A DNA stretch of 64,000 bases from G965215055 sp965242685 (lineage in GTDB: Bacteria; Pseudomonadota; Gammaproteobacteria; UBA4575): contig OZ251487.1 of NCBI GenBank assembly GCA_965242685.1, positions 186,001 to 250,000 on the forward strand, read 5' to 3'. How positions within the stretch are numbered: the stretch's first letter is position 1; every line of letters begins with the position of its first letter. The translations under genes and the position numbers were made by a program. A model generated the notes under the pieces. The model did not search any database. It saw only the letters and a list, made by a program, of their open reading frames with translations, and was not told the origin of the DNA. Of this stretch, positions 25,851-33,503 are shown piece by piece.

Positions 25851-26357
25851 ATGAGTCGGATTGTCATAGAAACCCCAATCGAACCAACCTGCAACCTGGC
25901 TGTTACGTATGAGGGGGAATACGTCCTTGAGGTTGATCTTGCGCCACAAGCACAGCCGTTTTCAAATGAAGATTCTTTTGCAATAGAGATCGAGAGGCAA
26001 TTCCGTGACTATTTCAGTGGCGATTTGAAGAAAGGTGAATTTACTCTCCCGTTTAAATTTCCCGCCGCCAAAGAATTTCAGAGACGTGCTTGGGAACAGA
26101 TCCACAAAATTCCGTACGGTGACACGCGCGAATACAACGAAATTGCCGATGACATCAACAAAATTTCCACTGACATCGAATTAAGCCCTTCTGATGTAGC
26201 ATGTGCATGTCGAACCAACTTGCTGTTGCTGATCGTCCCCTGTCACCGAGTGGTTCACGCCACTTATCCGCCGGGTGGTTGGCTAGGTAGAAAAAAAGAC
26301 GCCCGTTGCATGTGCCGCAAGCAGCGGTTGATCGAGCATGAGGAAGAACACAAATAA
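25851..26357 (+). CDS. Methylated-DNA-cysteine methyltransferase-like protein (copy 1)
   Basis: A 168-residue member of the O6-alkylguanine-DNA alkyltransferase family, which repairs alkylated guanine by suicide transfer to a cysteine. The C-terminal DNA-binding domain has AAKEFQRRAWEQIHKIPYGD and the acceptor motif IVPCHRVVHA. It departs from the consensus before the acceptor (DVACACRTNLLLLIVPCHRVV, where ARAVGxAxxxNPxPI is usual) and has a Cys-rich end (KKDARCMCRKQ). The ATG at 25851 is used. A related gene follows 56 bp downstream. The residues for base flipping are mostly conserved, but activity is not certain. Confidence 0.8.
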   Translation: MSRIVIETPIEPTCNLAVTYEGEYVLEVDLAPQAQPFSNEDSFAIEIERQFRDYFSGDLKKGEFTLPFKFPAAKEFQRRAWEQIHKIPYGDTREYNEIADDINKISTDIELSPSDVACACRTNLLLLIVPCHRVVHATYPPGGWLGRKKDARCMCRKQRLIEHEEEHK

Positions 26358-26413
26358 AAAATATAGCCCCCGACATATTGCCGGCTTCACTGTGACTCGT
26401 CCGCACCATTGAC

Positions 26414-26902
26414 ATGAATCAGATTGTCACGGCGACACCGATCGGCAGGCTTGCCGCCATCTACGAGGGGGAATACCTCGTTGAAGTCAAACACGTTGCG
26501 CCACAAACGCGCCCGACTGCAAATAAAGAGCCTTTTACACGTGCGATAGAAAGGCAGTTACAGGCCTATTTTGACGGCGACTTGCGAATATTTGATCTCC
26601 CGTTTGTATTTCCCGCCGCCACCGAATATCAAATGCGCGTCTGGCAGCAGATCCGCAAGATCCCATACGGTGAAACGCGCACCTACGGCGAGATTGCCGC
26701 CGACATCAAGTCCGGGCCGCGTGCGGTCGGCGGCGCATGTGGCGCCAACCGGCTGTTGTTGATCGTTCCCTGTCATCGGGTCGTCGGGGCAACCGGTCTG
26801 GGTGGCTTTATGCGTGACGCAGACGGCAGCCTCGTGCGCCGTAAGCAATGGTTACTCGGGCATGAACAGAAATACTGCAACCTTGTGCGCCACAAGCAAT
26901 GA
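26414..26902 (+). CDS. Methylated-DNA-cysteine methyltransferase (copy 2)
   Basis: A 162-residue paralogue closer to the consensus than copy 1: FPAATEYQMRVWQQIRKIPYGETRTYGEIAADI, GPRAVGGACGANRLLLIVPCHRVVGATGLGGF. The cysteine of PCHRV is the methyl acceptor. The N-terminal part matches copy 1 (ATPIGRLAAIYEGEYLVEV), so the pair arose by duplication. The final codons (LVRRKQWLLGHEQKYCN) are repeated as LVRHKQ followed by a stop, showing the 3' end was duplicated by 51 bp and the second copy acquired TGA in place of the TGG tryptophan codon. Confidence 0.88.
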   Translation: MNQIVTATPIGRLAAIYEGEYLVEVKHVAPQTRPTANKEPFTRAIERQLQAYFDGDLRIFDLPFVFPAATEYQMRVWQQIRKIPYGETRTYGEIAADIKSGPRAVGGACGANRLLLIVPCHRVVGATGLGGFMRDADGSLVRRKQWLLGHEQKYCNLVRHKQ

Positions 26903-26925
26903 TTGTTCGGGCATGAGCAAAACAC
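26831..26925. repeat. 51-bp tandem duplication of the 3' end of alkyltransferase copy 2
   Basis: CTCGTGCGCCGTAAGCAATG at 26831 recurs as CTTGTGCGCCACAAGCAATG at 26882. The second copy contributes the last codons and the stop of the gene and continues past it. Confidence 0.88.
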
Positions 26926-26960
26926 ACCATTGCCTCGCCTGACCCGTTGCACTGATCGGC

Positions 26961-27665
26961 GTGCGCGTACACTACCTGCAACACGTCCCCTTTGAAGGCT
27001 TGGGCAGTATCGAGGGCCTGCTGGTTTCACGCGGATATACGCTGTCGCGCACCTGTATGTACCAGAAGGAACAACCGCTTCCTGCCATTGACATGATCGA
27101 CGCGTTGATTGTCATGGGAGGCCCGATGGGCGTACACGATGACGCCGCCTGCCCGTGGCTAACCCCCGAAAAAAAACTCATCGCCGCGGCGATACGGCAC
27201 GGAATACCCGTTCTCGGCGTATGTTTGGGAGCACAGCTGATCGCCGACGTATTGGGTGCGGCGGTGACCAAAAACAACTACGAGGAGATCGGCTGGTTTC
27301 CCGTCCGACAAACCGGCGATCTGGCCGATCAACGTATGAAAAACCTGCCGGCGCGCTTTCACGCCCTACACTGGCACGGCGACACGTTTGCTATTCCGGC
27401 GGGGGGCACCAACTTTATCTCCAGCGAAGGCTGCGCCAATCAGGCCTTTGTGTACGGAGAAAACGTACTGGCACTCCAGTTTCATCTTGAGATGCTGCCC
27501 AGCCACGTGCAGGCGATCTATCGGGAATGCGGTGCGCCCGATAAATCCGGTCGCTACATCCAGTCCCTCGATGAGATGCTGGCGGAGGCTGAAAATTTTC
27601 GCCGCTCGGGTACAATACTCGAGGGGCTTCTGGAGGCCTTTATTTTCAGAAAATCGCCCCCATAA
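26961..27665 (+). CDS. Class I glutamine amidotransferase-like protein
   Basis: A 234-residue free-standing triad-type glutamine amidotransferase related to GMP synthase N-terminal domains. The nucleophile cysteine lies in PVLGVCLGAQLIADVLG, preceded by ALIVMGGPMGVHDDAACPWL, with HWHGDTFAIP and the catalytic His-Glu in ALQFHLEM. The GTG at 26961 (MRVHYLQHVPFEGLGSIEG) matches the N-terminus of this family. No acceptor-domain partner is nearby, so the substrate is unknown. It may share a transcript with the alkyltransferases upstream. Confidence 0.88.
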   Translation: MRVHYLQHVPFEGLGSIEGLLVSRGYTLSRTCMYQKEQPLPAIDMIDALIVMGGPMGVHDDAACPWLTPEKKLIAAAIRHGIPVLGVCLGAQLIADVLGAAVTKNNYEEIGWFPVRQTGDLADQRMKNLPARFHALHWHGDTFAIPAGGTNFISSEGCANQAFVYGENVLALQFHLEMLPSHVQAIYRECGAPDKSGRYIQSLDEMLAEAENFRRSGTILEGLLEAFIFRKSPP

Positions 27666-27690
27666 CTATACCGTAACCTCGGAGGCTGAT

Positions 27691-27912
27691 ATGGAGAACA
27701 AAAGTATGGAAGACAACAGTAGAAAAGACATTCGCGCCCTGCTCAAGACGTTCGGTGTGCGCGCCGACGAGGTGATCGTGCAACACCTCGCCAAACATCC
27801 GGACGTGCGCCAACTGCAACTAAAACTGACCCTTCACGATCAGACCGACTATGGCGCTTCCGCACCGTCTGAGGCCCTGTATTTGGAGATTGATGGGAAA
27901 ATCAACAGATGA
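27691..27912 (+). CDS. Small hypothetical protein
   Basis: A 73-residue acidic-basic protein (MENKSMEDNSRKDIRALLKT, then FGVRADEVIVQHLAKHPDVRQLQ and a C-terminal beta-like KLTLHDQTDY...ALYLEIDGKINR). A strong ribosome site GGAGG at 27681-27685 precedes the ATG. I do not recognise the family. It follows the amidotransferase by 25 bp. The last codons (AAAATCAACAGATGA) recur several times downstream. Confidence 0.65.
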   Translation: MENKSMEDNSRKDIRALLKTFGVRADEVIVQHLAKHPDVRQLQLKLTLHDQTDYGASAPSEALYLEIDGKINR

Positions 27913-28140
27913 ATCTAAAGAAAAGCACCCGAAGCCTGCACTGAAAATTGACAAAAAAATCAACCGATGAGCCTAAAATCAACAGATGAACCCAAAATCA
28001 ACCGCTAAATTTCATTGAGAAAACCGACTGAGGCCCATAATACACGTAGTAAACCATTCTTTAGGTCAACCACTGAACCCGAAATCAACAGATGAACCTA
28101 AAGCAACAGATGAACTTCATTGAGAAAACCTATTAAAAAG
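27893..28140. repeat. Irregular repeats between the small gene and htpG
   Basis: AATCAACAGATGAA-like blocks, the 3' end of the preceding gene including its stop, recur at least six times in variants (ATCAACCGATGA, ATCAACCGCTAA). A second motif, TTCATTGAGAAAACC, occurs at two places. The spacing is irregular. No gene is seen in these bases. Confidence 0.75.
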
Positions 28141-28148
28141 TAAACGCG

Positions 28149-30059
28149 ATGAGTACCAAAGAAAAGAAAGAGACCCAAGACAAGAAAGAAACCTTGCAAT
28201 TCGAAACGGAAGTCTCTCGGCTTCTGCATTTGATGATCCATTCGCTGTACTCCAACAAGGAGATCTTCCTGCGTGAATTGATCTCCAATGCCTCGGACGC
28301 CTGCGACCGGTTGCGCTTTGCCGCGATTTCGGATGACACCCTGCTGAGCGGAGACGCCGATCTCAGGATACAGGTTGAGTTTGACAAGGAGGAACGCACC
28401 GTCACCGTGCGCGACAACGGCATCGGCATGTCGCGCCAGGAAGTGGTTGAAAATATCGGCACCATCGCCAAGTCCGGCACGAAGGAATTTCTCGACAAAC
28501 TGACCGGCAATCAGAGCAAGGACGCCCACCTTATCGGTCAATTCGGAGTCGGTTTCTATTCCTCGTTTATCGTTGCCGACAAGGTCACGCTGACGACCCG
28601 CCGCGCCGACCAGAAACAGGGGCAGGGCGTTCGTTGGCAGTCGGAGGGTACCGGTTCCTATACGCTGGAGAACGTCGAGTGCCGCAAACGCGGCACGGAG
28701 ATCGTCTTGCACCTCAAGAAAGAGGAAGATGAGTTGCTGGGCGGCTGGCGGCTACGCGGCATCATCACCAAATATTCCGATCACGTGCCGTTGCCGATCC
28801 AAATGCGTGAAGAAAACGATAAGGGCGAGCCGACCGCAAAATGGGAGACCGTCAACAAGGCCTCGGCGCTGTGGACGCGCCCGAAAAGTGAGATCGGCGA
28901 AGAAGAATATAAGGAGTTCTATAAGCACGTCGGACACGATCCCACCGATCCCCTGGTGTGGACGCATAACCACGTGGAAGGGAAGACCGAGTATATTTCC
29001 CTGCTGTACGTGCCCGCGCGCGCGCCCTTCGATCTGTTTGAACCGAATCCCAAACACGGCGTAAGGCTCTACGTGCAACGGGTATTCATCATGGACGATG
29101 CGGAGAAACTGCTGCCGCGCTACTTGCGTTTCATTCGCGGCGTGATCGACTCCAACGATCTGCCGCTCAACATCTCCAGAGAAATTCTGCAAAACAACAA
29201 GGTCATCGACAGCATTCGCTCGGGTTCGGCCAAGAAGATCCTCGGACTGCTGGAAAATCTGGCCAAAAACGAATCGGTCAAATACCAGGAATTTTGGTCG
29301 GTATTCGGCAAGGTGCTGAAAGAAGGCCCCGCCGAAGACTTTACCAACAAAGAAAAGATCGCCGCGCTGCTCCGATTTTCGTCCACGCACAACGACAATG
29401 AAACGCAGGACGTTTCGCTGGACGATTACATAGCGCGCATGAAAAGCGGGCAGGAAAAGATCTACTACATCACCGCCGACAATCACGCCGCCGCCAAAAA
29501 TAGCCCGCACCTGGAGATCTTTCGTGACAAGGACATTGAAGTGCTGCTTTTGTCCGACCGCGTCGATGAATGGCTGATCGCCCACTTAACCGAATATCAA
29601 GACAAGAAACTTGCCTCGGTGGCGAAGGGCGAGCTTGACTTCGGCACGCTCCAGGGGGAAGAGGACAAAAAAGAACAGCAACAGAAGGAAAAGGAGGCGC
29701 AGGGCATCGTCAAGCGCATCAAGGACGTGCTGGGCGACAAGGTTGAAGACGTGCGCGTGTCCCATCGGCTTACCGCCTCGCCGGCGTGCATCGTGTTGAA
29801 CGAGCACGAAATGGCGATGTACATGCAGCACCTGATGCGTCAGGCGGGACATGAAGTCCCCGCGAACAAGCCGGTGTTGGAGATCAATCCGGGGCATCCC
29901 CTGGTACAACGCATGGAAAACGAAACGGTGGAGGATCGCTTTCAGGACTGGGCGCACCTTTTGCTTGATCAGGCCATCCTCGCCGAAGGCGGCCAGCTTG
30001 AAAATCCGGCGGGCTTCGTCAATCGTCTCAATCAGATGATCGGCGAAATTGCTAGTTAA
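28149..30059 (+). CDS. htpG: Molecular chaperone HtpG (Hsp90)
   Basis: Bacterial Hsp90, an ATP-dependent dimeric chaperone. The N-terminal ATPase domain shows LFLRELISNASDACDRLRF-type ATP-site residues, DNGIGMSRQEVVENIGTIA and GQFGVGFYSSFIVADKV. The middle domain has YLRFIRGVIDSNDLPLNISRE, and the C-terminal domain has VRVSHRLTASPACIV, MQHLMRQAG and LEINPGHPLVQRM. The 636-residue length is standard. The leading MSTKEKKETQDKKETLQFETEVSRLL is slightly longer than usual. It starts 9 bp after the repeat region. Confidence 0.98.
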   Translation: MSTKEKKETQDKKETLQFETEVSRLLHLMIHSLYSNKEIFLRELISNASDACDRLRFAAISDDTLLSGDADLRIQVEFDKEERTVTVRDNGIGMSRQEVVENIGTIAKSGTKEFLDKLTGNQSKDAHLIGQFGVGFYSSFIVADKVTLTTRRADQKQGQGVRWQSEGTGSYTLENVECRKRGTEIVLHLKKEEDELLGGWRLRGIITKYSDHVPLPIQMREENDKGEPTAKWETVNKASALWTRPKSEIGEEEYKEFYKHVGHDPTDPLVWTHNHVEGKTEYISLLYVPARAPFDLFEPNPKHGVRLYVQRVFIMDDAEKLLPRYLRFIRGVIDSNDLPLNISREILQNNKVIDSIRSGSAKKILGLLENLAKNESVKYQEFWSVFGKVLKEGPAEDFTNKEKIAALLRFSSTHNDNETQDVSLDDYIARMKSGQEKIYYITADNHAAAKNSPHLEIFRDKDIEVLLLSDRVDEWLIAHLTEYQDKKLASVAKGELDFGTLQGEEDKKEQQQKEKEAQGIVKRIKDVLGDKVEDVRVSHRLTASPACIVLNEHEMAMYMQHLMRQAGHEVPANKPVLEINPGHPLVQRMENETVEDRFQDWAHLLLDQAILAEGGQLENPAGFVNRLNQMIGEIAS

Positions 30060-30130
30060 AAAGCAGGGTAAGCGCGCACTTTCCGGCCGTTGAGGTCAGA
30101 CTCAGTTCATTAAAAACTCACCGATGCGCC

Positions 30131-30160
30131 GCCGTAAAAACCCCACTACGGCGCAAACTT
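30131..30160. terminator. Possible hairpin after htpG
   Basis: GCCGTA, a 10-base loop and TACGGC pair within a GCGCCGCCGTA...TACGGCGC context 70 bp after the htpG stop. A short T-run lies about 20 bp further on, so an intrinsic terminator is only possible. Confidence 0.3.
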
Positions 30161-30188
30161 AAAGTAATTTCTAACTTTTTCCCGTCCA

Positions 30189-30228
30189 TCCCGATATATC
30201 CCGATATATCCCGTTAAATCCCATTATC
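30189..30228. repeat. 10-bp tandem repeat
   Basis: Four units of TCCCGATATA, TCCCGATATA, TCCCGTTAAA and TCCCATTATC between the convergent htpG and GST genes. No function is seen. Confidence 0.7.
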
Positions 30229-30290
30229 CCCCCCGTTTTAGCCTTGTTTTTGGCGGAAAAATTAGACATGAATCTACAGTAATTAATAAA

Positions 30291-30944
30291 TTACAGGATA
30301 CTTCCCAGATACCCGTTTTGCGACTTGATCTTGTTGGTGTAGTGCAACTCAAAATCATCGATGATGGATCCTTGCACCGCCTCCAGCCCCAACAGGTTTT
30401 GCTTCCAGCGTTTTAGCTTTGGCAACTCATCCCAATTCAAAAAATTCAACCTTGTATTCAAAAAATCCAGCCGGATCAATAGCGGCGCGTAGGCCGCATC
30501 GATCAATGCCAACTCCTCACCGCTAAAGAAAGAAGAATCACCCAGCACATCTTCCACCCGCCGTAGGCGCGTCACCGCATCATTAATTTGATTCTGCATG
30601 TCTCGTTCCTGCTTGCGATCAGCGATCAGATAAAGGTCCGCCAGGCAGGTGCCGCCGTACTCGATCCAGGCGCGATGCTTGGCCAGCGTGAGCGGTTCTG
30701 ACGGCTTCAGTGAACCGGGCGTCACGTCATCGATAAATTCATTGATCACGGCAGATTCAAACAGCACCTCGCCGTCAACCTTCAGCACCGGCACCTTGCC
30801 TAGCGGGGAGAGCTTCAGAAACCAGTCGGGGGGTGCCTTGAGATCAATAAATGTAATTTTATATTCGCATTTTTTGTGCAGCAGCGTGATCACACTGCGT
30901 TGCACGAACGGACATACGTTAAAGCTGATAAGTTCCAGGTTCAT
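30291..30944 (-). CDS. Glutathione S-transferase family protein
   Basis: A 217-residue thioredoxin-fold plus helical GST. The active-site segment FNVCPFVQRSVITLLHKK has a cysteine as in omega/beta-like GSTs. It is followed by the cis-proline and glutathione-binding motif SPLGKVPVLKVDGEVLFESAVINEFID. The C-terminal helical domain includes GEELALIDAAYAPLLIRLDFL. A substrate cannot be predicted; the stringent starvation protein A family is a weaker alternative. It lies 44 bp downstream of the large helical-repeat gene on the same strand, so the two may be co-transcribed. Confidence 0.88.
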   Translation of the reverse strand: MNLELISFNVCPFVQRSVITLLHKKCEYKITFIDLKAPPDWFLKLSPLGKVPVLKVDGEVLFESAVINEFIDDVTPGSLKPSEPLTLAKHRAWIEYGGTCLADLYLIADRKQERDMQNQINDAVTRLRRVEDVLGDSSFFSGEELALIDAAYAPLLIRLDFLNTRLNFLNWDELPKLKRWKQNLLGLEAVQGSIIDDFELHYTNKIKSQNGYLGSIL

Positions 30945-30988
30945 GGTTATTTCTCAGGTTTGGTGAGGCTTAATCCGCGACAGGACGG

Positions 30989-33334
30989 TTACCAAAACGT
31001 CCTTTCCAGGTCGGCGGTTCTGCTGGCTTGATAGCGTTTGGCGATAACTTCGTCTACCTCATTGGCGTCTACCGCATCGGTCAACCCGTCGTATTCTCGC
31101 CTTGCCCATTCATGGTCTTTGAAGACTTGCATAATTCCATTTACCCATTCGAGTCGCGCGGCGGCCTCTGTGAAATGCTCTTTGGTATCGAGATAGAGTT
31201 TTTGTACCCGCTCGGTGGCGACGCCATTTTCGGTGAGGCGCAGCGCAAGCTGTATCGCCCGTGACGGCTCATCGCAGGCGGCCACCGCCCGTTGAAGCAA
31301 GGCTTCGCCCCTTTGTTCGTCTCCCGTAAGCAGTGCGATCTCTCCCAGTTCGGCAAAGCTGAAGTGATCCGCTGCCAGGGCTTCGGCCTTGTTCAGCAGA
31401 GAGCACGCCCAACTATGGTCGCCGATCTCTACAGCAACTCTGGCGAGCTTGGAGTAGTCATAGGCGGATTCCGCCTTGCTTTCGTCGAGTTTCTTTTCCC
31501 AGGATTGCAGGTATTGTCTCGCCAGTTCTTGGCCGAAATTTCTGTCTTGTAGTTCGTTGCCGGCAGTATTGGCTACCGCCAACAACTGGGCAAAGTTCCG
31601 CGCCTCGGCGGCGGCGGAATCCAACAGTTTTCGCTCCCAGGAGCGGTCTTGCAGGTGTTCGTCTATGCTCAGTATCAACAACCGTCCCTGGTTGAAGTCG
31701 CCACCGCCGTCGCGGTAGATTTCTTCTGCCGTGTTCAGTAGCTTTCTAGCGTAGAATTTGTCGTCTAGTTCTTGCATAACCCGTGCGGCGATATGGGTGA
31801 TGTCCAATACGCCGGTTGCGTTTTTTTCCTTGTCCTGAAAGGCGTTGTATTTGGCCTGATTGGCCTCCCGTTTGGCGAGCTTTTCCGTGACCCGTGCCAC
31901 CCATTCCGCGTCGTCCGCGTAATGTTGTTTGATCTGCTCTGCCACGGACTTCATTTCGCCGAGACTGGTCACACGTTCTTCGGCGGCTTCAAGTACGTTT
32001 TTCGCAAACTCTCTGTCGTCCAGTTTTGTTAGGATGGTTGTGCTGATCTCGAGTAAATCCGATGATGCCTCCGCGTTTTGCTCCGCCTTTTGCAGAATTT
32101 CTTTTGTCAATGCGCCGTCATTGAGTTTGTCTTTGGCGGGCGATACCAGCTTCAGTAGTTGCCTGCAATCGTCCGAATTGTCAAAGGCCTTGCGGTACAT
32201 GATGGTCGCCAATTTCGCATCGTCCAGTTGTGAAACCACGTCGTTACCCAGGCTTATCAAATCATTGGGTGCGACCAGATTTTCGCCGGCCCGTGCGTAG
32301 ATTTGACTGGCATAGTCCTTGTCCTTTAGGTCTTTTATTATCGTCTGTGCAAGCCGGCTGAGTTCGGCTGCAGAAGACATGCGATCTTCCGCCTTGGTAT
32401 AGATCTTTTTCGCCAGTTCCACATCTTCCAGTTGTATCGCTGACTTTCTGGCCAATTCCAACAACAGGTCCTTGTCGGTGACGTCCACCAGTGCCTTGGC
32501 GTAGCTTTCCGCCGCCTTTTTCTTGTCCTGCAACAACGTCCGGAAGCCTTCGGCAAGGTCGATCTGTTCTTCGCCCGTCATGCAAAAATCTTCGGCTTGC
32601 TGCATAAGTTCCTGCATTTTTTCTTCGTCGCCGAAAAGGTCTTTATACCCCGAGGCAAGTGCCACGAAGTCTTTGGTGAACTGGCAATCCATCTCGGCGT
32701 CATCCAGGGTTTGTTTGGTCCACTCGCTATCGTTATAGAGTTCCAATATCTGCCGGGCGTAATTGACAGTGGCGGACACATCGTCACAAAAGCGCCCCGC
32801 TTTTTTGAAGAACGCCTTGCTGGCGTCTTCATCTCCTTCGTCTTTCAGGGATTTGGCCAACGACAGGTAGTCGTCGAAGGTCTTTACTTTGTTCTCAACT
32901 TTCGCCAGCAGCGATTCGCTGAGTTCTTCGTCGTTCAGTTCTTGCCGGGCGAGATTGGACATGGAAAGCAGTTCGCCCGGTTCGCCGGTTTCGTCTGCGG
33001 CCTTGAGCAAATATTCACGCGCCTTGTCTTTGTCCCCAAGATGCCCAGCCATACTTTTTGCATAGGCGATGAACTCGGTCGCCTCGAACAGCATGTCTTC
33101 GGCTTGCTCATAAAGGTCTTTGGCATACGCCGTGTCGTTCAGTTCCGAAACCACCATGTCTCCCGTCTTGATGTAGTCCAGTGGCATCTGGCATTGCATT
33201 TCCGCTTTCTGTAAAAGTTCTTTGGCATACTCCGCGTCGGCGGGTTCGCGCAAGGCTTCCTTGGCGACCTCAAGAAAGTCATCCAGTGACTTGCATGTCG
33301 CGGCTCGTTCTTCCAGATCGGATCGGGTGGTCAT
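30989..33334 (-). CDS. Large acidic alpha-helical repeat protein, function unknown
   Basis: A 781-residue protein made of about 19 degenerate repeats of 35-38 residues, each roughly LLxLAxxxxxxLxDxxxAxxxYxKAEDxxxxxxD, e.g. LARQELNDEELSESLLAKVE and VVSQLDDAKLATIMYRKAFD. The pattern resembles TPR/Sel1-like helix pairs and predicts a solenoid that binds proteins. There is no signal peptide if the ATG at 33334 (MTTRSDLEERAATCKSLDDF) is used; it has a CAGGAG ribosome site 9 nt upstream. A frame from 33421 would add a hydrophobic segment (LRAAFIFIVCYVVI), but without a ribosome site. I do not recognise a named family. Confidence 0.75.
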   Translation of the reverse strand: MTTRSDLEERAATCKSLDDFLEVAKEALREPADAEYAKELLQKAEMQCQMPLDYIKTGDMVVSELNDTAYAKDLYEQAEDMLFEATEFIAYAKSMAGHLGDKDKAREYLLKAADETGEPGELLSMSNLARQELNDEELSESLLAKVENKVKTFDDYLSLAKSLKDEGDEDASKAFFKKAGRFCDDVSATVNYARQILELYNDSEWTKQTLDDAEMDCQFTKDFVALASGYKDLFGDEEKMQELMQQAEDFCMTGEEQIDLAEGFRTLLQDKKKAAESYAKALVDVTDKDLLLELARKSAIQLEDVELAKKIYTKAEDRMSSAAELSRLAQTIIKDLKDKDYASQIYARAGENLVAPNDLISLGNDVVSQLDDAKLATIMYRKAFDNSDDCRQLLKLVSPAKDKLNDGALTKEILQKAEQNAEASSDLLEISTTILTKLDDREFAKNVLEAAEERVTSLGEMKSVAEQIKQHYADDAEWVARVTEKLAKREANQAKYNAFQDKEKNATGVLDITHIAARVMQELDDKFYARKLLNTAEEIYRDGGGDFNQGRLLILSIDEHLQDRSWERKLLDSAAAEARNFAQLLAVANTAGNELQDRNFGQELARQYLQSWEKKLDESKAESAYDYSKLARVAVEIGDHSWACSLLNKAEALAADHFSFAELGEIALLTGDEQRGEALLQRAVAACDEPSRAIQLALRLTENGVATERVQKLYLDTKEHFTEAAARLEWVNGIMQVFKDHEWARREYDGLTDAVDANEVDEVIAKRYQASRTADLERTFW

Positions 33335-33463
33335 CGTGCAATACTCCTGATTGTTTCTGTCTGCCTCTATAACAACATAGCAAACTATGAATATAAAGGC
33401 AGCCCGCAATTGCATATACAATGCGAGAGCGGGCGTTCATTTTTAACGCCTGCAAACGTTAAG

Positions 33464-33472
33464 TGGTATGAT
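33464..33472 (+). promoter_or_regulatory. Extended -10 promoter for pcnB
   Basis: TGGTATGAT is an extended -10 (TGn followed by TATGAT, five of six consensus bases), about 32 bp before the pcnB ATG. The -35 is poor. A hairpin (GGCGTT...AACGCC, 33432-33450) lies just upstream. Confidence 0.35.
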
Positions 33473-33503
33473 TGCCTAAGCAATTTTTCCGAATTTGAAA
33501 CAG

